Below are positions 36,946-48,849 of a DNA stretch of 64,000 nucleotides, piece by piece. The first letter of the stretch is position 1. Each line of letters begins with the position of its first letter. This stretch comes from Tolypeutes matacus (taxonomy: Eukaryota > Chordata > Mammalia > Cingulata > Chlamyphoridae): NCBI GenBank assembly GCA_026826555.1, contig JAKSZT010054324.1, positions 4,883,037-4,947,036 on the forward strand, given 5' to 3'. A program made the translations under genes and the position numbers. Below the pieces are notes generated by a model. It was not told the origin of the DNA and did no database searches. It saw nothing but the letters and a program-made list of their open reading frames with translations.

Positions 36946-37595
36946 GTAAAAGACACAACACCTTATATTTTGAACATACAGAGATTCAACCTTTTATTCA
37001 GAGAGTTAATTTCTCCACACCTCAACAAGTAAGTTTTGAATAAATAATTTAAAGTAATTGCTTGGTAGGGCATCAAATTATTACTTTGCCCAGTATACCT
37101 TGACTTCTTCACTAGATCCTACCCCTTATAATAGTAGGTTTGTTTTATCTTCCCCCATTCCCTAAACATCTTTGGTCTTTAACCAACTGTGCTTTGCCCT
37201 GAATGTCACTGCCTGCAAGATACACGGAGTCCTTGTCACATTCCTTTTCTTCAAAGGAAACATAGAATTCTTCTGTGTTTAGAAAGATCTTGAAGGTAAG
37301 AGATATTAGTGTCACATAATTCATATTATTTACAAAAAGAATCAGAATTGATCTCTGCTACTATAAAAAATTAAAAACCTTTAGAAGACTATACCATTCC
37401 CTGGTTTAAATATTTTATTCTGGGAAGTCACTTCAGTCCTCCTAGAATTTCCTTAATACCTTTAAAGTGCAAGCCCTTGAGCCAAGCATCATGAGGGATA
37501 CATTTAATAGAATGCAATTCCTTCCCTCCAGTATCTTATATTCCATAGGGTTTGACAAAAATACAAACAACCAATGGATTAAGAAGAGCTTTTAA
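36946..37595. other. No gene seen
   Basis: AT-rich DNA between the broken end of LINE-1 copy B and a short LINE-1 3' end. Confidence 0.5.
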
Positions 37596-37835
37596 AATTG
37601 CCATTTTTTATTAATATATTTTTATTTTTTAAAAGATACTTAGATTACATAAATGTTACACCAAAAAATAGGGATTCTCATATGCCCCACTCCCCATACC
37701 TCCCACACCCTCCCACATAACATCCTTCATTAGTGTGGCACATTCATTGCAATTGATAAACACATCCTGGGGCATTGCCACTGAGCATGAACCATAGTTC
37801 ACATTGTAGTTTACAGTCTCTTCCACATATTAATT
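37596..37835 (-). mobile_element. Short LINE-1 3'-end insertion
   Basis: The plus strand matches the left end of copy D's 3' UTR: 'aagatacttagattac', 'gggattctcatatgccc', 'cctcccacaccctcccac', 'agcatgaaccatagttcaca'. It starts with a T run, so it is a very strongly 5'-truncated minus-strand LINE-1. Possible imperfect TSD ATTGCCATTTT / ATTCCCATTTT at the two ends. Confidence 0.75.
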
Positions 37836-37859
37836 CCCATTTTGGAACTGCAAACAAAG

Positions 37860-38710
37860 TGCTGCATGAGGCTAGAACTTGTAGAGCTCAGTAGTTAGGT
37901 TAATCTGATTAGAGAAGATATTGGAAGAGACAGCCTTTGAACTATATCTTAAAGGGTAGAGGATTTTCCAAGGCTTGGGTGGGGAAGGTAGAGGATTCTT
38001 AGTAGGGGGAGAAGGAATACTCAGGAACAATTGTGTGAGCAACGGCATAGAAATAGAGAAGTGGCTAGTGTCTGTGGAAAGACTTGTAGTTGAGTGTAGT
38101 TGGCAGTGGAGCCAACACTTAGGAAAGAGAGGGAAGGCTGAAAGACAGTAGGGTAGTAACTTCATGTATGTCTGTGGAGTGATACCAATGCAGGGGTATT
38201 GCTTTTCTGTTTTCTCAGCAATGTTAGTACACTACCTCATGGACTGTTTGTCAGATAGTTGTCAAAAGCCAAATAAGCAGAGATTCAACCATACAAAATG
38301 GAATATGAAAACAGATTTTGTACCTTCCTTCCTACACCCTGTTGATGTATTACTATTTATTGAATCATTGGATTTTTAAAATTGTGTTCCAACTCCAAAG
38401 ATTTCAAAGGCTGAATAATAAATACCCAGCCATTCTTCCATCTTTCCATACATCCAGCAAATATTAAGCACCTGCTCTGTTTTAGTAGCTGTGTTGTGCA
38501 CTGTGGTTATAAAGAATAGTTTGAAAAGTCCTGATCTCAAGAAGTTCATAATAGTCTAGTGGCAGAAACAGATACATCAGCAAGTAATTAAACTTTGGGT
38601 GATACTCTGTGGAAAATAGAGGGGAATGTGCATAGCCTTGGCTTAACAGAAAAAGTGGCTTTTGATCTGTGTTATAAAGGATGAATAGATATTCTGCATG
38701 TGCAGGAGGA
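37860..38710 (-). repeat. L2 LINE fragments
   Basis: 37860-38160 ('gagacagcctttgaactata', 'ggaacaattgtgtgagcaac') and 38440-38710 ('agcaaatattaagcacctgc', 'ctgatctcaagaagttcata', 'atagtctagtggcagaaaca') read as reverse L2. The 71-codon frame at 38164 between them is not a gene. Confidence 0.55.
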
Positions 38711-38950
38711 GGAAGCCATTAACTCTGCAATGTAGCAGACACTGGGTTAGGAATTTTTACATAAGATAACTCATTTAATTAACCTTAGGAGCAGTATTAT
38801 CACCTCTATTTTATGGATGAAAAAATACAGGATCAGAGAGGTGAAGTGACTCTCCCAAGATCACATGGGCAATGACAGCTTTCCATGGAAATTTCTACTG
38901 TTTAGTAGTTCCCATACTCTCTGGTTTGAAGATACTGAGTTTGATGACTA
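38711..38950 (-). repeat. MIR SINE fragment
   Basis: Reverse MIR order on the plus strand: 'taactcatttaattaacctt', 'ttttatggatgaaaaaatac', 'gagaggtgaagtgactctcc', 'aagatcacatgggcaatgac'. Confidence 0.75.
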
Positions 38951-41900
38951 TTTAACCCCTAGCAGGGATCATATAGTTTGGTGATCCCATCCTTATCAAT
39001 CTTTTATTGATTTGGGATTATTTGAAAACTCAAAACAGAAATTGACTCAAATCTACAAAAGACTTGTTTTAAGCATCTGATAAATTAAGGACCTGAACGG
39101 CTCTAGTTAGATGATCTTAAAAATCAGTAAAACATTAAGAGTATATCGACTTTTTCAGGGACTGATTTCTTTAACGTTGTGGGAAAAATCCTTAGACATT
39201 TAGGTTTCACATGAAACAATTCAGATCTCTACATTTGGATTTTGCTGCGTCCTCTGCATATTCTGGGGTTTGTGAGGTAAGAAGGAGCAGGAAAAAGGCA
39301 GGGTGTAAATATCTACCATCTATAACACAGGCCTGATCCTTTTTTCAGCTATAATAGAGTAAAAAATGCAGGAATGTCCTCCCCTCCATCCCTTGTTAAT
39401 ATCCCATTTGTATCTAATGTTATATATGCCATTGGATATTACCCTTAATTTAAGAATTGCAATCTCTCAATAACAGGGTCAAGTTAATAACTTGAACTTA
39501 AAAGGAAGACATCAAGCCTTCCCAATGCTGTAGCAAATATCATACAAATGCAAAGACCAACATGACTTTAACTCCTCATTAATATAGTAAAATTATTAGC
39601 ACCTGGCAAGCCAGAGAACATCTAACACCAGCATGCAATTGCTTTTTATGATTATTACAATAGTGATTTATTCTCTTTTAACTCCTAACTGTTCTCTTTG
39701 GAGAGTACTGCCTTCCAATGTGTATAGTTAAGGCTTAGGCTCAAGACAACAATATTTACTACTCTCAATATTAGGATATTTCTCCATTTTGTGCCCATTT
39801 ACAACATTCATAAAACATCTGCCAAAATGCTGAAATCAGCTATGAGAAAGTAAACTAGTCGTGCCCTGTGAAATGAGGAGATTTGGGAGTCTAGGATTAG
39901 GAAGGCTATAATTATTCCAGGTCTCACATGGCCATCGGCATCTTTAGCAATGAGACACATGGGCTGGTCGTGAAATGAAACGCTGATGCCCATATAACAC
40001 CTCCTGTAAATGAAGCTATTGTGCCAAATGTAAGCAAGGCCCAAACCTGTGCTTACACGTGTGTGTATTCACACACGCGTGTGCACACATGCACATTCAC
40101 CTGCTCTAAAAGGAACATCGGAATATGCTTTGAAGAGGAAATTTTGAACTTCAAAACCTGTGCTGTTGGCTTTAATGGTGAGGTAATGAGTCATTAATGA
40201 TAGTCTCTATTTCCATTTTTACCCCCTAAAGACATTTGCTAGTGGTTGTTGTACACCCAAATTGTAAAATTAGAAAGCAAGTCTTTAAGAAAATAGATAA
40301 CTTGCCTGAGCTCACAGAGAACCAAATGTAGAATCATGCTGTGACAAATCGCCCATAGTCTCTAGTATCATGATGTAGTCAATCAGATTAAGGACATTTA
40401 ATGTAGCAAGAAACCAGTCAGCTGCACTGAATCAATGCCCAAGGGATCCACTAAAATCAGATGGATCAGAGCAGTATGGCTGCTAATCTTGTGCTCATCC
40501 AAATTATATGTGAAAAGCCTGAGTCTGCAGATTTGGGCTGAGAAAAACGTAAATGCGGTTTCTCCTTAAATATTTAACACACAAACTGATCAGCACATTT
40601 CAGAATGGGCTTTCATTACATTAGATGAACACGTTTTACCAGGAGGTTTCTGATCTCTCAGATACAAGTTTAGAGAACTTTTTCAGGTTCGTTGGGGGGT
40701 TTGTTTTTGATCACTCAATAGGAAGATCAATAGAAAGAATTTGCAAAATTCACTTTGTTTCTTCAGTCTGTTTTATATGTGGGGCTATGCCTGAGCCAGC
40801 CAAAGAGTACAACACTCCAAATTGTTTTGCTTTGGTTGAATACTTGTTATCCATGTTTTCTGGTGTGGACCTTCCTCAAATGGTTCTTTGAATTAATCTT
40901 TTCTCAACTAGCAACTGTAAATTGTGGCACTATGATCATTAAAAAGATTCTGTTTCTGGTTGAGATAAATATCTGTTTGAAGTTTTGCAGGAGTGTGTGG
41001 TGGGATGCATTCTTTTCAGCAAGGGTAATGAAAATTTCTTTATAAATCATTCCATGGGAGACAAGCAGTTGGAGTTAAGCTTTTCTGTGAATAGGAGAGA
41101 TCGAAGCACTTAGCAAAGAGTACCCCAGGCACATGGAATACTTGAAAAAATATAAATATGTATCATTTAGTCATTAAGCACCCAATCCTCAGAAAATTAC
41201 TCATGTGAAATTCCTATTAATTGTAAACTGTCTCAAGTCCTGCATGGAATTAAATGTGTCCTAGACTTGCATTTGGTATTTTTTACCACTCCAGGGATAA
41301 TGGTATTGATAAAAGGAAAACAAAACAAATTAGAGATTTCCAGGCAAGACACATGGCAAAATCACAATGGGAAAAATACAAAAGTGCCTTTGAAGCAAAA
41401 TTTGCAGCAAAATATTTCATTTTACCAATATTGTATCAATTGAATTTTTAAGGAGAAAAATGAATTTCGATAGATTTTAATTTTAGTGAAAAGGAATCAT
41501 GTTTTCAATGTTCAAATTTGGTATTACAATTTTGATGAAAGAAATTATTTTCTCAGTAACCACATCTAGTTCTGAGGGTTTATTAGCACTAGAATGTGAA
41601 AGAGGCAGAGAACAGTGATTCTGGGAGAAAAATAGCATTTTCTTAGGCACCTGTTTTGAACCAAGATCATGATAAATATTTTCATACAATTATTAATCCA
41701 GTTTATCTGATGAAGGGTCTGAAGCCCACTGAGAAAAAACAAACAAAACAAAACAAAACAAAAAAAAAACTCTTGTGAACTGTTCCAATTATATAGGATA
41801 GCAGAGCCAGGATTTGTCTAGAACTAGTACTTGAGTTAACAGGCTCTGCAAAAGAGTTCAAGGAAGGTGAATTTCTAGAGCAAGTTTTATTTTTGTGTAA

Positions 41901-42084
41901 TCCAACTTAAACCTGTATTTATTGGCCATGCTTTTACTATGTGTAAAGTGCTATGTACTCACAGTTTACAATTGAGAAAATGATAATTATGGATATAATT
42001 TATTCATGTATATGTAATGTATAAGGAAACAACTTCTGTCCCTTCCCCAAATCTGGATTAAGTGCACCTTTTAGATGCCCCACA
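38951..42084. other. No gene seen; longest low-repeat tract of the window
   Basis: Almost no repeat signal from about 39000 to 41740; then an (AAAAC)n tract at about 41743-41770 and a weak L2-like piece near 41915-41985. An alternating purine/pyrimidine stretch lies at 40055-40096. Open frames up to 96 codons (for example 40755-41045) show no recognisable domain. If the window holds conserved regulatory DNA, this tract is the first place to look, but nothing here proves it. Confidence 0.5.
40055..40096. repeat. Alternating purine/pyrimidine (Z-DNA-prone) tract
   Basis: 40055-40068 and 40070-40096 alternate purine and pyrimidine without a break and include ACACGCGTGTGCACACATGC. The two halves are near inverted repeats. 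Confidence 0.75.
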
Positions 42085-42445
42085 GCATGCATACAAGGAA
42101 GCATAGTTTAGGTTATTCTGTAGTTACAAATAACCCCACAATGTCAGTGGTTTAACACATTAAAAATTTATTTCTTGCTCTTGTTACATGTTTATCTTGT
42201 GTCTATTGAGAGTCCTATTCTCCACTGTCTTCACTTTAAGACCCAGGCTTCCATGTCATGTTCCCTCAGGAGTGATGTGAATTACTCTTGGAAGGGAAAA
42301 AGATAACAAGGTAAATCATATACTGGCTCTTAAAACTCTTGTCCAGAAGTGACCCACATCACCTCTACTCCATTTCATTGGTCAAAATAAGTCCCATAGC
42401 CACAAATCACCATAAGGGGGCAGGATGTATAATCTATGATGTGCT
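42085..42445. repeat. Old mammalian interspersed repeat, family not named
   Basis: 'acaaataaccccacaatgtc', 'cagtggtttaacacattaaa', 'cagaagtgacccacatcacc', 'ccatttcattggtcaaaata' match the shape of a common old mammalian DNA-transposon-like repeat. I do not trust my memory for its name. Confidence 0.5.
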
Positions 42446-44335
42446 TGGGAAGACAGCCAGAAGTATCTTCTGGCAATATTGACCACCACAGTATTCTGTT
42501 TCTCCTCTGGTATAGGACATATTGTGCTTTACTGTAATTGTTGTTTGGTAGAAATTCCATGATGGTCAGATTCTTTATGGTGTCTTTGGCACCTGTCACA
42601 GTGCCTGCCATATTTATGATTTGTTGAATGAATGGAATTAATTGTTCATTTGCAAATTTACAATAATTAGAGTTATAGAATCTATATGCAGCTGGGAAAT
42701 TTAGAAAAAAACCTTACCATTTCTAGCTAAAAATCTAAGAGAGAAAAAAAAAGACCTTGGGTAATTCCCACATACATTGCCACAAAGGATACTTCAGCAA
42801 AAATAAAATCAACTAAAGGCTGATGCTATACAGAGCTCAAGTCTAACCTTGAAAATGATTAGAAAATCTCTGCCCATCTTTCATGAAATGATGGCTTATT
42901 CTTCCTGCTTGTCTAATCGTGGTGCACCAATCACATATAAACAGACTCGTCCAAGAGACAATTCCATCAATTACAGAGTGCTCTAACAACATTCTATCTC
43001 AGGAAGCTTCATAGCTTTCTCAAATGTGATTTCTTTCCCCTTTTCATCCAGAGATGAAACACAGATCAGTACAGGCCGTATCAGAGCTTTAACTTGGCAT
43101 ATAACCATTTGCTATCTCTCCCTTCTCCTACAAAAGAATCCCATTGTGGTATAAATGTTGGAGATTCATTAATCATTTTGCCAACCTCAGTTTCTGGAGG
43201 CAATATCTCCAGATTTTAGTACTACAAAACTCTTCAATACTTTAAGAAACTTTTAAAAAATGGCAAGTTTACCACATAGTACTGAAAGTATAAAAAGGGG
43301 CAAGTTGCTTTGAGCTAGAATTATATGAATGTTTCACAAGCCTAGCCCTTTGATCAAAAGCTCTGATTAGAAGTTATCAATATTATTAAGTAAAATAAAA
43401 ATCTTTAAATTAATTCTAACAAATCTCAGATAGTTTGTAGGACAAATGTTTTTTAAAAATTGGGTTTGATGTTAGTTGTTTACATGATAGATACATCAAG
43501 CTACCCAGAGGCAACTTTTCATGTATTTACAGGAACAAGAGCACTTGTCAGGCAAGGGATGGGATAGGTTAGGAATCCTGTACCATTCAAAGTTCCTTCT
43601 GAAGCACTCTCCCCTGCTAGCCCTCTTTGTTGAGTGGGCAATGGGCCATGTGACCCAGTGCTCTTGACCATAGATAATTGAAGAGGGTGTGGAAGAAAGA
43701 AAAGGAGAGAGATAAGAAGGAGAAGAAGAAAAAGAAGAAGAGAGGAGAAGATAGGAAAAAGGAAGGGAGGGAAGAAAAGAAAAGGGAAGAGAGGAGGAGA
43801 GAGAATGCCTGGGCCCTGGAGCTGTCCAGTTTCTATCCTCCCTCAGTTAGGATTCTCCAGCTTTTCACCAGTGTCCTCTCCATAAACCCTTTATTTTCTG
43901 AGGTACCTTGAGTAAGATTGCTCTTTGCAACCAGAAGTGGATTTTATAGAATAAGCACCTGTTCAAAAGAGCTCTAGAGCATCTGAAATAGAACAGATGT
44001 TTACTAAACTTTTTAGGAAACGTATCTTGTAGACAGTTGCTTCTGGTCTGGGATTTTGTGCTCCTGCCTTCTGGCATGCCCCTCTGCTCTATGACACTAA
44101 TTTTATCTCCCATGCAACAGTGAGCATAGTTATGAACTGCCCCTTCTTTAGACCTATTCAAGACCTCTAAACACTTACACACAAAATAAAAAACTAATTT
44201 CTAAGCTATGTTTGGCTTCAAATGAATATGGACTCATCTGGGTTCTACCAGCCATTATCTGCATGTTGCAGGGTTTCATGTTCTTCCTGCAGTTTGACTT
44301 TTATATTAGTAAAAATTTAGAAGATTTTAATCACT
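42446..44335. other. No gene seen; contains a purine tract
   Basis: No recognised gene. The polypurine tract has its own entry. The 105-codon minus frame at 43865-44182 has no known domain. Confidence 0.5.
43691..43805 (+). repeat. 115-bp polypurine (GA/AAG) tract
   Basis: Nearly all A and G, with only two T interruptions seen (43713 and 43752). Such tracts can form triplex DNA. The 77-codon Lys/Glu/Arg-rich frame over it is low-complexity translation. Confidence 0.93.
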
Positions 44336-44535
44336 TGAAAATAAGCAATAACACTAATTTATCTAACATTTGGGGTACTTACTATGTGCTAGATACTGTG
44401 CTCCCAGCACTCTCAATTGGGAAAGACCTACTAAGTCATCTTGAGGATGTGCAGCTAGTAAATGCTTAGCTTGGATTAGAACGCTCGTGGTCTGACTCCA
44501 GAGCCCACTTTGATGCACCAAGCAACTCTGATTAC
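44336..44535 (-). repeat. MIR SINE fragment
   Basis: 'ttggggtacttactatgtgc', 'tagatactgtgctcccagca', 'gatgtgcagctagtaaatgc', 'ctccagagcccactttgatg' give reverse MIR order. Confidence 0.65.
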
Positions 44536-45535
44536 CAGGATACTTGACTATGCCTAGTTCCAAGGGTTTTAGAGAATGTTAGCTCTCAAACTTGGATTGG
44601 AGTGAATTTTTTTTTCATATTTTTAACTCTTTACAGACTCCTTTGAGGACATAAAACATGCATTTTATACTCTGAAGTGTAATCTTCTCACTTTCAATTT
44701 TCTTTCTATATGAAGCATAGGCTTTTTATCAAGTGTTCCTTACAGAATATGAATCCTGATTTTCAAGATAATGCAAGGTCAGCCAGTGTTAATAGAAAAA
44801 ATATTTGTCTTCTTCCGTATTTAAACCACCTTTGTAGAAGCTACAATTTTGCCTCATTAACCCCCTATGAAGGTGCACAGATGAGAAAATAATTGAGTAC
44901 ACTGTACTTGGAGAGGAAGTTGGATGATTATACTCACCAGATTGGCTATACCCTCTTCTTCACAATTTAATTCCTGCTCAAGGCTTGCATTAGCCTGTCA
45001 TTTTTTTTTTTTTAGTTTGGATCAAATTTTTATTCTGTACTACTGGTAAGTAGTATAGTACCTGGTATGGATTCAAATGTAAAGACTAATAATTGCTAGG
45101 AAACATTTAAGCCACAGCTTCTACCTCTCATTGTCAGAGTGGAATAGAAAGGGAAGGTTAATTGCTTGAGTAACTGGTCTGGCTGCCCAAAGGAAATGCC
45201 AAATAATTCTTCCTTCACTGTGAAACTGCTAATGCAATGCCAAGGCTTTCGTAACACATTAAGCCTAAGTATCTGGCAGTTTACAAGACACTGAGAGTAA
45301 ACTGGAATGTTCTCTGTTGTTCTCAGAATGTATTCTGCCTCACTGGGTTATTCAAAGGGCAAAGAAATAACAGTTTAAGTATTAGTCTTTGTCTAGTCTT
45401 TTAATATGAAAGAAGCTTAGTCTTTCAAAAATATGACTGCTTGCCTATATCTCATTTTAGGATTGTAAAACAACAAAACAAAACTAGTCCCTGAATTTCA
45501 TCCACTCATTCAGCGTGTTTATTGAGTGCTGGTGG
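44536..45535. other. No gene seen
   Basis: AT-rich DNA with a T run at 45001-45014. No recognised repeat. Confidence 0.5.
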
Positions 45536-45770
45536 TGGTGGCATATGGCATAGCAGTCAAGAGCATGAGCTCTGAGTAAGAGAGAATAAGTGAGATGCCA
45601 CCACTCTGGTACTAGTGTCCATTGATCACATTTTCTATGGCTCAGCCTCCTAACTTACAAAATGGGCATAATAATAGGAACTTTGTAGGGTAGTTTTGAG
45701 TGTTGAATTAGGTAACCTATCGAAAGCTCTTATCAGAAAGTTGTGGCAAATAAATTGTAAAAAGTTATGT
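45536..45770 (+). repeat. MIR SINE fragment (degenerate)
   Basis: 'agtcaagagcatgagctctg', 'ggctcagcctcctaacttac', 'aaaatgggcataataatagg', 'gtagggtagttttgagtgtt' follow the MIR order. Confidence 0.65.
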
Positions 45771-45940
45771 TAGTGTCAGAAACACATTGAATGCTTAATA
45801 TAAATATGGACAATAATTTATGCATATCTAGAAGCCTGTGATAAAATTTGTGTGGAAATACATGCACCCATTAAAAAAACAGTCCTTGCACTTTAGAAAA
45901 CTGTGTAGTGGAAGTGAAAGAAAGAGAGAGAGGGAGGGAG

Positions 45941-45970
45941 ATAGATAGAAAGATAGATAGATAGATAGAT
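45941..45970 (+). repeat. (GATA)n microsatellite
   Basis: A GA-rich lead-in (45917-45940) followed by about seven GATA units with one interruption. Confidence 0.92.
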
Positions 45971-47433
45971 AAAATACTGTATTATTTAGAAAAGGAGAAC
46001 AAGTTCATGTCTTGGTGAGGCATTGGGGAAAATTATATAAACAATGATTTTGAGTTTGAATATGAAAAAATGGACAGATTTTGTATTTATGGAATTATTA
46101 TGATATTAGAGATGAAGCTCTTAGAAATAAAGGCATGTTTTCCCAGTGTTCTATCCTCAGCAAAAGGTATGTAATATATTATATTATATTTGGAAGGATA
46201 AAATACCATTTATTTCCAAGAAATGGCATGAGTTTCTTGCCTAAATGAATGATTGTGGTAATTACACAGGTTCTAGGGAGTTGGCTAGGACTCCTTTCGA
46301 CTTGTTTGGGAAACTAAAATTAGATTTAGTTTGAGATTTTAAAAGTTGTTTCTTTCTGCAAATCAAAACTACAATGAGTTATCATTTCCCACCTAATAGA
46401 ATGGCCACTATTTAAAAGTCAGAAAAATACCAGCGTTGGAGAAAATGTGGAGAGATAGGAACCCTTATTCACTGTTGGTGGGAATGTAGAATGGTTCACC
46501 ACTGTGGAGGACTGTTTGGCAGTTTCTAAAGAAATTGAATATAGACTTACCATGTGACTCAGCAATACCACTACTGGGTATGTACCCAGAAGAACTGAGA
46601 GCAGTGACATGAACAGACATCTGCAGACTGATGTTCATAGTGGCACTATTCACAATTGCCAAAAGATAGAAACAACCCAGGTGTCCGTCAACCAATGAAT
46701 GGATAAAAAACTGTGGTGTATACACATGATGGGATATTATTCAGCTGTAAGAAGAAATGAAGCCGTGAATTATATGACAACATGGATGAACCTAGAGGAC
46801 ATTAGGTTGAGTGAAGCAAGCCAGACACAAAAGGCCAAATACTGTATGATTGCGCTATTATGAACTAAATATATTGTGTAAACTCATGAAGTTAATAATT
46901 AGAATATAGGTCACCAGAAAATAGAATGAAAGGAGAGAATGGAAAACTGAGGGTTAATCTGTGCAGAATTGGTGAAAAGGTTGTTTGTAAATCTTTGAAA
47001 ATGAGTAGACATGGAGAAAGCACATCATAGTGTTTGTAACTAGCAGAGTTGTTAAATGGATATGGCAGTGGTTGAAAAGGAAAGTCTAAGGTCATGTATA
47101 TTACTAGAAGGAAAGCCAATAAATGTAACATGGGACTGTATAACATAGTGAAACCTCATGTGAAGTACAAATATGGGTAATATTGCATATATAAGACTTT
47201 TTACAAAATATAAATGCAAATAAACTAGGGAGATGGAAACAGAATAGCAGGGGAAGCATAGAGAGATTGAGAGGTGATGGGTTTTTTTTTTGTTGTTGTT
47301 TATCTGGTTTTTTTTTTTTATTATTATTATTGGAATAATGAAAATACTCTAATAGTGATTGAAGTGATGAATGCACAACTATATGATTATACCAAATACC
47401 ATTGATTGTACACTTTGGAGAGATTTATGTTTT

Positions 47434-48793
47434 GTTTTTTTTTTCAACTTATGCAGGAAAGTTTAATGACTGGAACAAAATGGGATCAATTAGGAAAAAT
47501 TATATATAGGAGATACCTTACACAGTATAATATATCCTTTTCGTGTTGACTATTTTAACAGGGTTTAAAACAAGTGATTATTCTTCAGTCTTCTGAATTG
47601 CAATTGTTCAGAGGGCTATAAAGTCTGGAAATGTAGACCAAATACATAATAAATAGTTTACTTACAATACATGCTATGTTCAGTGTGTTGTTTCTAACAA
47701 TTCAAAAAGCTGAGCAAAATTGCAATGAACAATATGCATTAAGGTAGCATTTTCTTCAATCCTTTCATATACATCTACGATGCATTGCCTTAGATGATTT
47801 GTGCCTCTAATTTTCACTGAATAAACTTGTACCTTTAGCATACCTGAGAAGAAGTAATCAAGGGAGTTAACTTTATTAAAAAATATATACTATGTTTTCA
47901 GACTTTTTGGCCACCTGTATTTTAATTTTTGTAAGATTCACCTACTGTAATTTTATAAACATTTTTACCATTTGTATATACCAAGAAAAAATGGATACCA
48001 GTTATGAGATAATGGAGGAAAACAGTAACAAAAACTTATCTTCTTGGTTTTCAAATAATTCTATACCAAAACATTTTGCTGAAAATGAAGTGATTTTTAA
48101 TCTATAGATAAAAGATTGTCTGAATTGAGTATATATTACAAATTTGGTTTTAAAACAGATTTAAACTTAAAACAGGTCTTAAAATAATATCAATAAATCA
48201 GGCACTCCAGAACACAAAGTGGAGGTACAACAACAACGTGATGACTCCTTAAGGGTCTAGGGGGATAAGATCTTTTTCAAATATAGAAAGAAATTAAGTC
48301 TCTCTACAATGCTAACCTTAAGATCTATTCTCCCTTATAGACTACAATATTATTGTCAGTTTCATACACTTTTACTTTATAAAGAACTCCCACAGGAAGA
48401 AATTTCTGAAGATTTTCCCAGATATAAACAGCCACATTTTCTGGCGTGCTCACAACCTCAGTGAAATAGGGCACATCCAGATCCAGATTCTTGTGGTCGA
48501 GGGGCTTCATAATTGACTCCTCCATATACTCTGTGAGGTCGGTCAAGTTCATAACCATCCCTGTAACAGGATCAATCTTTATAATTGTGCCCATGGCCAT
48601 TGGGATTGTTGCATTTCCCAAAGAGTTTCAAGTTTTCTTCATTACTCAGTGATTTGCAGTGGAGCCGGTGGCTCGCGCTAAAGGAGACTAGACGCGACAC
48701 GGGTGCGCGGCCACGACGGCCTTCTCCCAAGCTCGCCGCGCTCATGGCCTCCCAGGCCCGCGCGCCTCGGCACGCCCGTCATCCCTGCAGGCC
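47434..48793 (-). mobile_element. PTS: PTS processed retrocopy (whole insertion)
   Basis: An intronless cDNA copy in minus orientation. The TSD GAGATTTATGTTTT is exact at 47420-47433 and 48794-48807. The A tail appears as T-rich 47434-47444. A polyadenylation signal ATTAAA (plus-strand TTTAAT at 47462-47467) lies about 20 bases before the tail. The 3' UTR is about 0.88 kb and about 48 bp of GC-rich 5' leader is kept before the ATG, so the copy is close to full length. The insertion lies inside the 3' UTR of LINE-1 copy C, hence younger than it. Confidence 0.93.
48325..48745 (-). pseudogene. PTS pseudogene: 6-pyruvoyl-tetrahydropterin synthase pseudogene, 23-nt frameshifting gap
   Basis: PTS makes 6-pyruvoyl-tetrahydropterin from dihydroneopterin triphosphate, the second step of tetrahydrobiopterin synthesis. 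The ATG at 48745 opens a frame with '[12 protein letters not shown]', '[20 protein letters not shown]' and YK. It keeps the zinc-binding His of SASH, the two His of HGH, and the catalytic Cys of GKCNN. The following Val-Val-Val-Thr-Val-His-Gly-Glu block is missing. The sequence jumps from the AAAG of Lys plus one base to ATTGAT (Ile-Asp) at about 48578, which shifts the frame. From there the old frame reads on to '[20 protein letters not shown]' and GE, with TAG at 48325-48327. Measured length is 421 nt; adding 23 gives 444, a clean multiple of three. No other stop or indel is obvious. A 98-codon frame (48621-48325) keeps the C-terminal part open, but starts in the wrong context and lacks all three zinc ligands. 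Confidence 0.95.
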
Positions 48794-48849
48794 GAGATTT
48801 ATGTTTTATTAATATGTATCAATAAAATGGATTCATTAAAAAATTATTT

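Larger units (their letters stand above)
46343..48846 (+). mobile_element. LINE-1 copy C 3' end, split by the PTS retrocopy
   Basis: Left part 46343-47433 is the ORF2 C-terminal region and 3' UTR of a plus-strand LINE-1: 'ttggagaaaatgtggagaga', 'cactgttggtgggaatgtag', 'gaaacaacccaggtgtccgt', 'tgatgggatattattcagct'. The right part 48808-48846 completes it: 'tatcaataaaatggattcat' plus an A run, with an AATAAA signal just before the tail. Between them sits a 1.36-kb retrocopy with an exact 14-bp TSD. The 5' truncation is near 46343; no clear TSD was found for the LINE-1 itself. Confidence 0.85.

Noticed and set aside
43678..43911. Lys/Glu/Arg-rich 77-codon frame
   Set aside because: Translation of a polypurine tract; low complexity.
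48585..48812. 75-codon plus-strand open frame in the GC-rich stretch
   Set aside because: It is antisense to the 5' part of the PTS retrocopy; its openness comes from the GC-rich leader.
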